Below are positions 62,019 to 64,000 of a stretch of DNA of 64,000 nucleotides, piece after piece. Position 1 is the first letter of the stretch. Every line of letters begins with the position of its first letter. The stretch is from JBMNCQ01 sp049366715 (GTDB lineage Bacteria > Bacillota > Peptococcia > Peptococcales > BICA1-8). The position numbers and the translations under genes are program-made. The stretch is taken from NCBI GenBank assembly GCA_049366715.1, contig JBMNCQ010000048.1, positions 1 through 64,000 on the forward strand, written 5' to 3'. The notes below the pieces were generated by a model, which saw nothing but the letters and a program-made list of their open reading frames with translations, did not search any database and was not told the DNA's origin.

Positions 62019-64000
62019 ATGACTGTTCTTCCTCTGATTCGTACGCAGCTCGTACCCCCACAAATTAAGAATTCTATTAAACGTGCCGGACTGCGGGATC
62101 TGGGACTGGCAATATTATCCCACCGCGTCACTACCGTAACGGCTCCGGCAGGTTACGGCAAAAGCGTCTGGGTTTCCTCCCTGGCGGGAGAACCGGAATG
62201 GCCCCCTACGGCCTGGCTAAGCCTTGATTCCTTCGACAGTGAACCTGCTTGCTTTCTTTATCATCTGATCCACGCCGCCAAACGGGTTCTGCCGGGGTTT
62301 GGAGTCCAGTCTCTGCGGACCATGAACAGCCTGGAGGATGCAAATAAGGATTGGCTGATAGCACTCTCCACCTTTATTGAAGAACTTCCTCCAGACAAAG
62401 CACTTATGCTGGTACTGGATGACCTTTACCTCATGGATAAAAATCCGGTCATCTGCAGCATGCTGGAACACCTGATCCATTACCTGCCCCCCCGGGCCCA
62501 TCTGCTGCTAATCAGCAGAAATACCCCTCCGCTCAATTTATACCAGGAACTGCTCAAGGGTGAGCTGCTAGAAATCAAAAAGGAGCACCTGCTTTTTTCA
62601 GCCGGAGAAGGGGGGGAAATGCTGGCAGCTTTAGGCATTAAAGTAGCGGACGAAGACCTTCCCTTAATTCATTCCTGTACTGAAGGATGGGCTGTAGGCT
62701 TACGCCTCTTCGGGCTATTCTTGATGAGATCGGGCGGTGATATTAAAAATACTCTGGCCGCTTTAAACGGAAAGGATACAGACCTGTATACATACTTGAG
62801 CAATGAACTTTTAGGCCATTTACCCGGGGAACTGCAGAATTTCCTCCTGAATTCCTCCCTGCTGCCCTACCTGGAGCCGGCATTGTGCGATGCTGCTTTA
62901 GAATGCGCTGACAGCAAAGCAAAAATCACAGAGCTTCACTCTTACGGCCTGTTGAGTCAAACAGCAGATGAGTTAACTTCCTGGCGGCTGCATCATCTAA
63001 TGAGTGACTTCCTGAAACAAAAAGCCCTCAGCCTCCGCCCGCCGGATTATATTATTTCCCTGAGGCGCCGGGCTATGAGATTTCTCCAAAGCAAAGGAGA
63101 TATCGACAGAGCCTTGGAACAAGCCGTCGCCTGCCCCGACTGGACGGCAGTAATAACCTTAATTCATACCCATGGTGACAATTACTTTTTGCAAAACGGG
63201 CGTCTGGACGGCCTAAACTCCTGGATCAGCCATATACCACAGGAGCTTACCGGCGGTGACTGCCGGCTATTATACTTTAAAGGCATGAGTATCCTGCACA
63301 CTAAGCCGGAGGACGCCCTGGATATTTTATCCCGTGCTGCCCATTACGCTGAAAAAAAAGGAGAAATCAAATGCCAGCTTCGCTCGCTCTTGGCCATGAT
63401 TGCCGTTTATACCTTAGCCAACAATGTAAAAAAAGTAAAGGAAACCGCCGGCCGCATCCCTATAGCCGCTTCTCTTTTAGGAGGCTCCTGGTCAAGGGGG
63501 ATGATACTGATTGCCGCCTTAAGCCAGGCAGCCTGGTCAGATAATCTGCAACAGGGAGTCTGGTTCAGCCGGCTGGCAGGCAAAAGCAAACTAGACCCGG
63601 AATCGCGCATGGCTTATTTAATATTTTCCTGCGTTATCCAATACCGACTGGGAAATCTGACTGCGGCCAGAGAGTTTATCGAAAAAGCTCTGAGCGATCC
63701 TTATATCCGGGAAAATGAACGCTGGACAGGTACGGCCTATACAATTTATTCAGTCATCTGTGTCCTGGCCGGGGATCATGATAAACTGCGGACAATCTGT
63801 GAAGAATTGCTGCGCCTGGGGAAGAAATACCATATCCCTCACCAACTGGGCATTGCTTACCGCCGTCTGGCTCTGCTCCATCTGTGGAACGGATTTCCCG
63901 CTGAAGCCCGGAAAGAATTTGAACTTTCCCGCAGCGCTTTTCTTAAAAGCAATAATTTATTCTATACTTATCTTCTAGATCTAGATCTGATCTTAATGCG
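62019..64000 (+). CDS. MalT-like LuxR-family ATP-dependent activator (partial, runs off right edge)
   Basis: An open frame begins at ATG 62019 (AAGAGG seven bases upstream) and continues for at least 660 codons to the window edge. It starts with a STAND-type NTPase domain: Walker A APAGYGKS (42-49) after RVTTVT, and Walker B LMLVLDDLYLM (about 129-139). It then has helical repeat (TPR/MalT-like) regions such as EDALDILSRAAHYAEKKGEI. The LuxR-type HTH expected at the C-terminus is beyond the window. MalT-type proteins bind ATP and an inducer, then activate transcription. It is divergent from the AraC pair. Confidence 0.88.
   Translation, partial: MTVLPLIRTQLVPPQIKNSIKRAGLRDLGLAILSHRVTTVTAPAGYGKSVWVSSLAGEPEWPPTAWLSLDSFDSEPACFLYHLIHAAKRVLPGFGVQSLRTMNSLEDANKDWLIALSTFIEELPPDKALMLVLDDLYLMDKNPVICSMLEHLIHYLPPRAHLLLISRNTPPLNLYQELLKGELLEIKKEHLLFSAGEGGEMLAALGIKVADEDLPLIHSCTEGWAVGLRLFGLFLMRSGGDIKNTLAALNGKDTDLYTYLSNELLGHLPGELQNFLLNSSLLPYLEPALCDAALECADSKAKITELHSYGLLSQTADELTSWRLHHLMSDFLKQKALSLRPPDYIISLRRRAMRFLQSKGDIDRALEQAVACPDWTAVITLIHTHGDNYFLQNGRLDGLNSWISHIPQELTGGDCRLLYFKGMSILHTKPEDALDILSRAAHYAEKKGEIKCQLRSLLAMIAVYTLANNVKKVKETAGRIPIAASLLGGSWSRGMILIAALSQAAWSDNLQQGVWFSRLAGKSKLDPESRMAYLIFSCVIQYRLGNLTAAREFIEKALSDPYIRENERWTGTAYTIYSVICVLAGDHDKLRTICEELLRLGKKYHIPHQLGIAYRRLALLHLWNGFPAEARKEFELSRSAFLKSNNLFYTYLLDLDLILM

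Noticed and set aside
62217..63610. Minus-strand frames opposite the MalT-like gene
   Set aside because: The plus strand carries one uninterrupted frame with Walker motifs from 62019 to the edge, so these are shadows.

Overview
The window comes from a low-to-moderate GC, Gram-positive anaerobe, most likely class Clostridia and Peptococcaceae-like. The lineage call is inference. It rests on a SCIFF peptide with its radical SAM maturase, lipoproteins with lipoboxes, SLH and copper-amine-oxidase-stalk surface proteins, a WalJ/HtrA/RlmH remnant of the classic Firmicutes order, AGGAGG ribosome binding sites and intrinsic terminators with U-tracts.

Layout. (1) 1-5.8 kb, plus strand: tail of an upstream gene, a FadR-type GntR regulator, a tripartite tricarboxylate transporter (TctC, TctA, TctB) and the two subunits of a class I fumarase/tartrate dehydratase, closed by a strong terminator. 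This reads as a carboxylate uptake and hydration unit. From about 6 to 62 kb almost every gene is on the minus strand. (2) 6-18.4 kb: RlmH, an MFS exporter, an OpuA glycine betaine ABC system, a YckD-like protein, HtrA, WalJ, an M1 peptidase, and an ABC-2 exporter with its TetR regulator. (3) 18.7-26.5 kb: a secreted NlpC/P60-like protein, the agmatine-to-putrescine pair AguB/AguA, and a four-gene SiaB-SiaC-PP2C-(GGDEF+HD-GYP) signalling operon. (4) 26.7-42.4 kb: a PucR regulator and a long operon with a Dpp-type ABC transporter, an Asp/Glu/hydantoin racemase, an M24 peptidase, a cupin and HyuA/HyuB. It looks like uptake and opening of cyclic amides or peptides. A structured leader RNA candidate precedes dppA. 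Upstream of it lies an unrecognised two-gene module, a 2x[4Fe-4S] protein and a Cys/His-rich protein. (5) 42.6-48 kb: a four-BON-domain protein, a gluzincin peptidase, a tRNA-Gly/tRNA-Ala operon led by a broken tRNA-Thr, TrxB with a small membrane protein, and a LysM-G5-M23 endopeptidase. (6) 48.3-50.7 kb: CcdA and the SCIFF pair. (7) 50.9-64 kb: an accessory-looking surface and regulatory block with an AIM24-like protein, an SLH protein, a mini-AraC regulator, a zinc-ribbon membrane protein, two lipoproteins, a 1319-residue LRR surface protein, two near-duplicate AraC regulators and a divergent MalT-like activator that runs off the right edge.

The items most worth a second look are the ferredoxin/Cys-His pair (41.06-42.42 kb), the Sia-type operon with a bifunctional c-di-GMP protein (22.0-26.5 kb), the dppA leader, the broken tRNA-Thr behind a near-consensus promoter, the Cys-ladder LRR protein, and the gene-conversion-like tract in the AraC pair. 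Short dispersed repeats (a GTTCTCT heptamer family and GGGGACGGTT elements) punctuate several intergenic regions.
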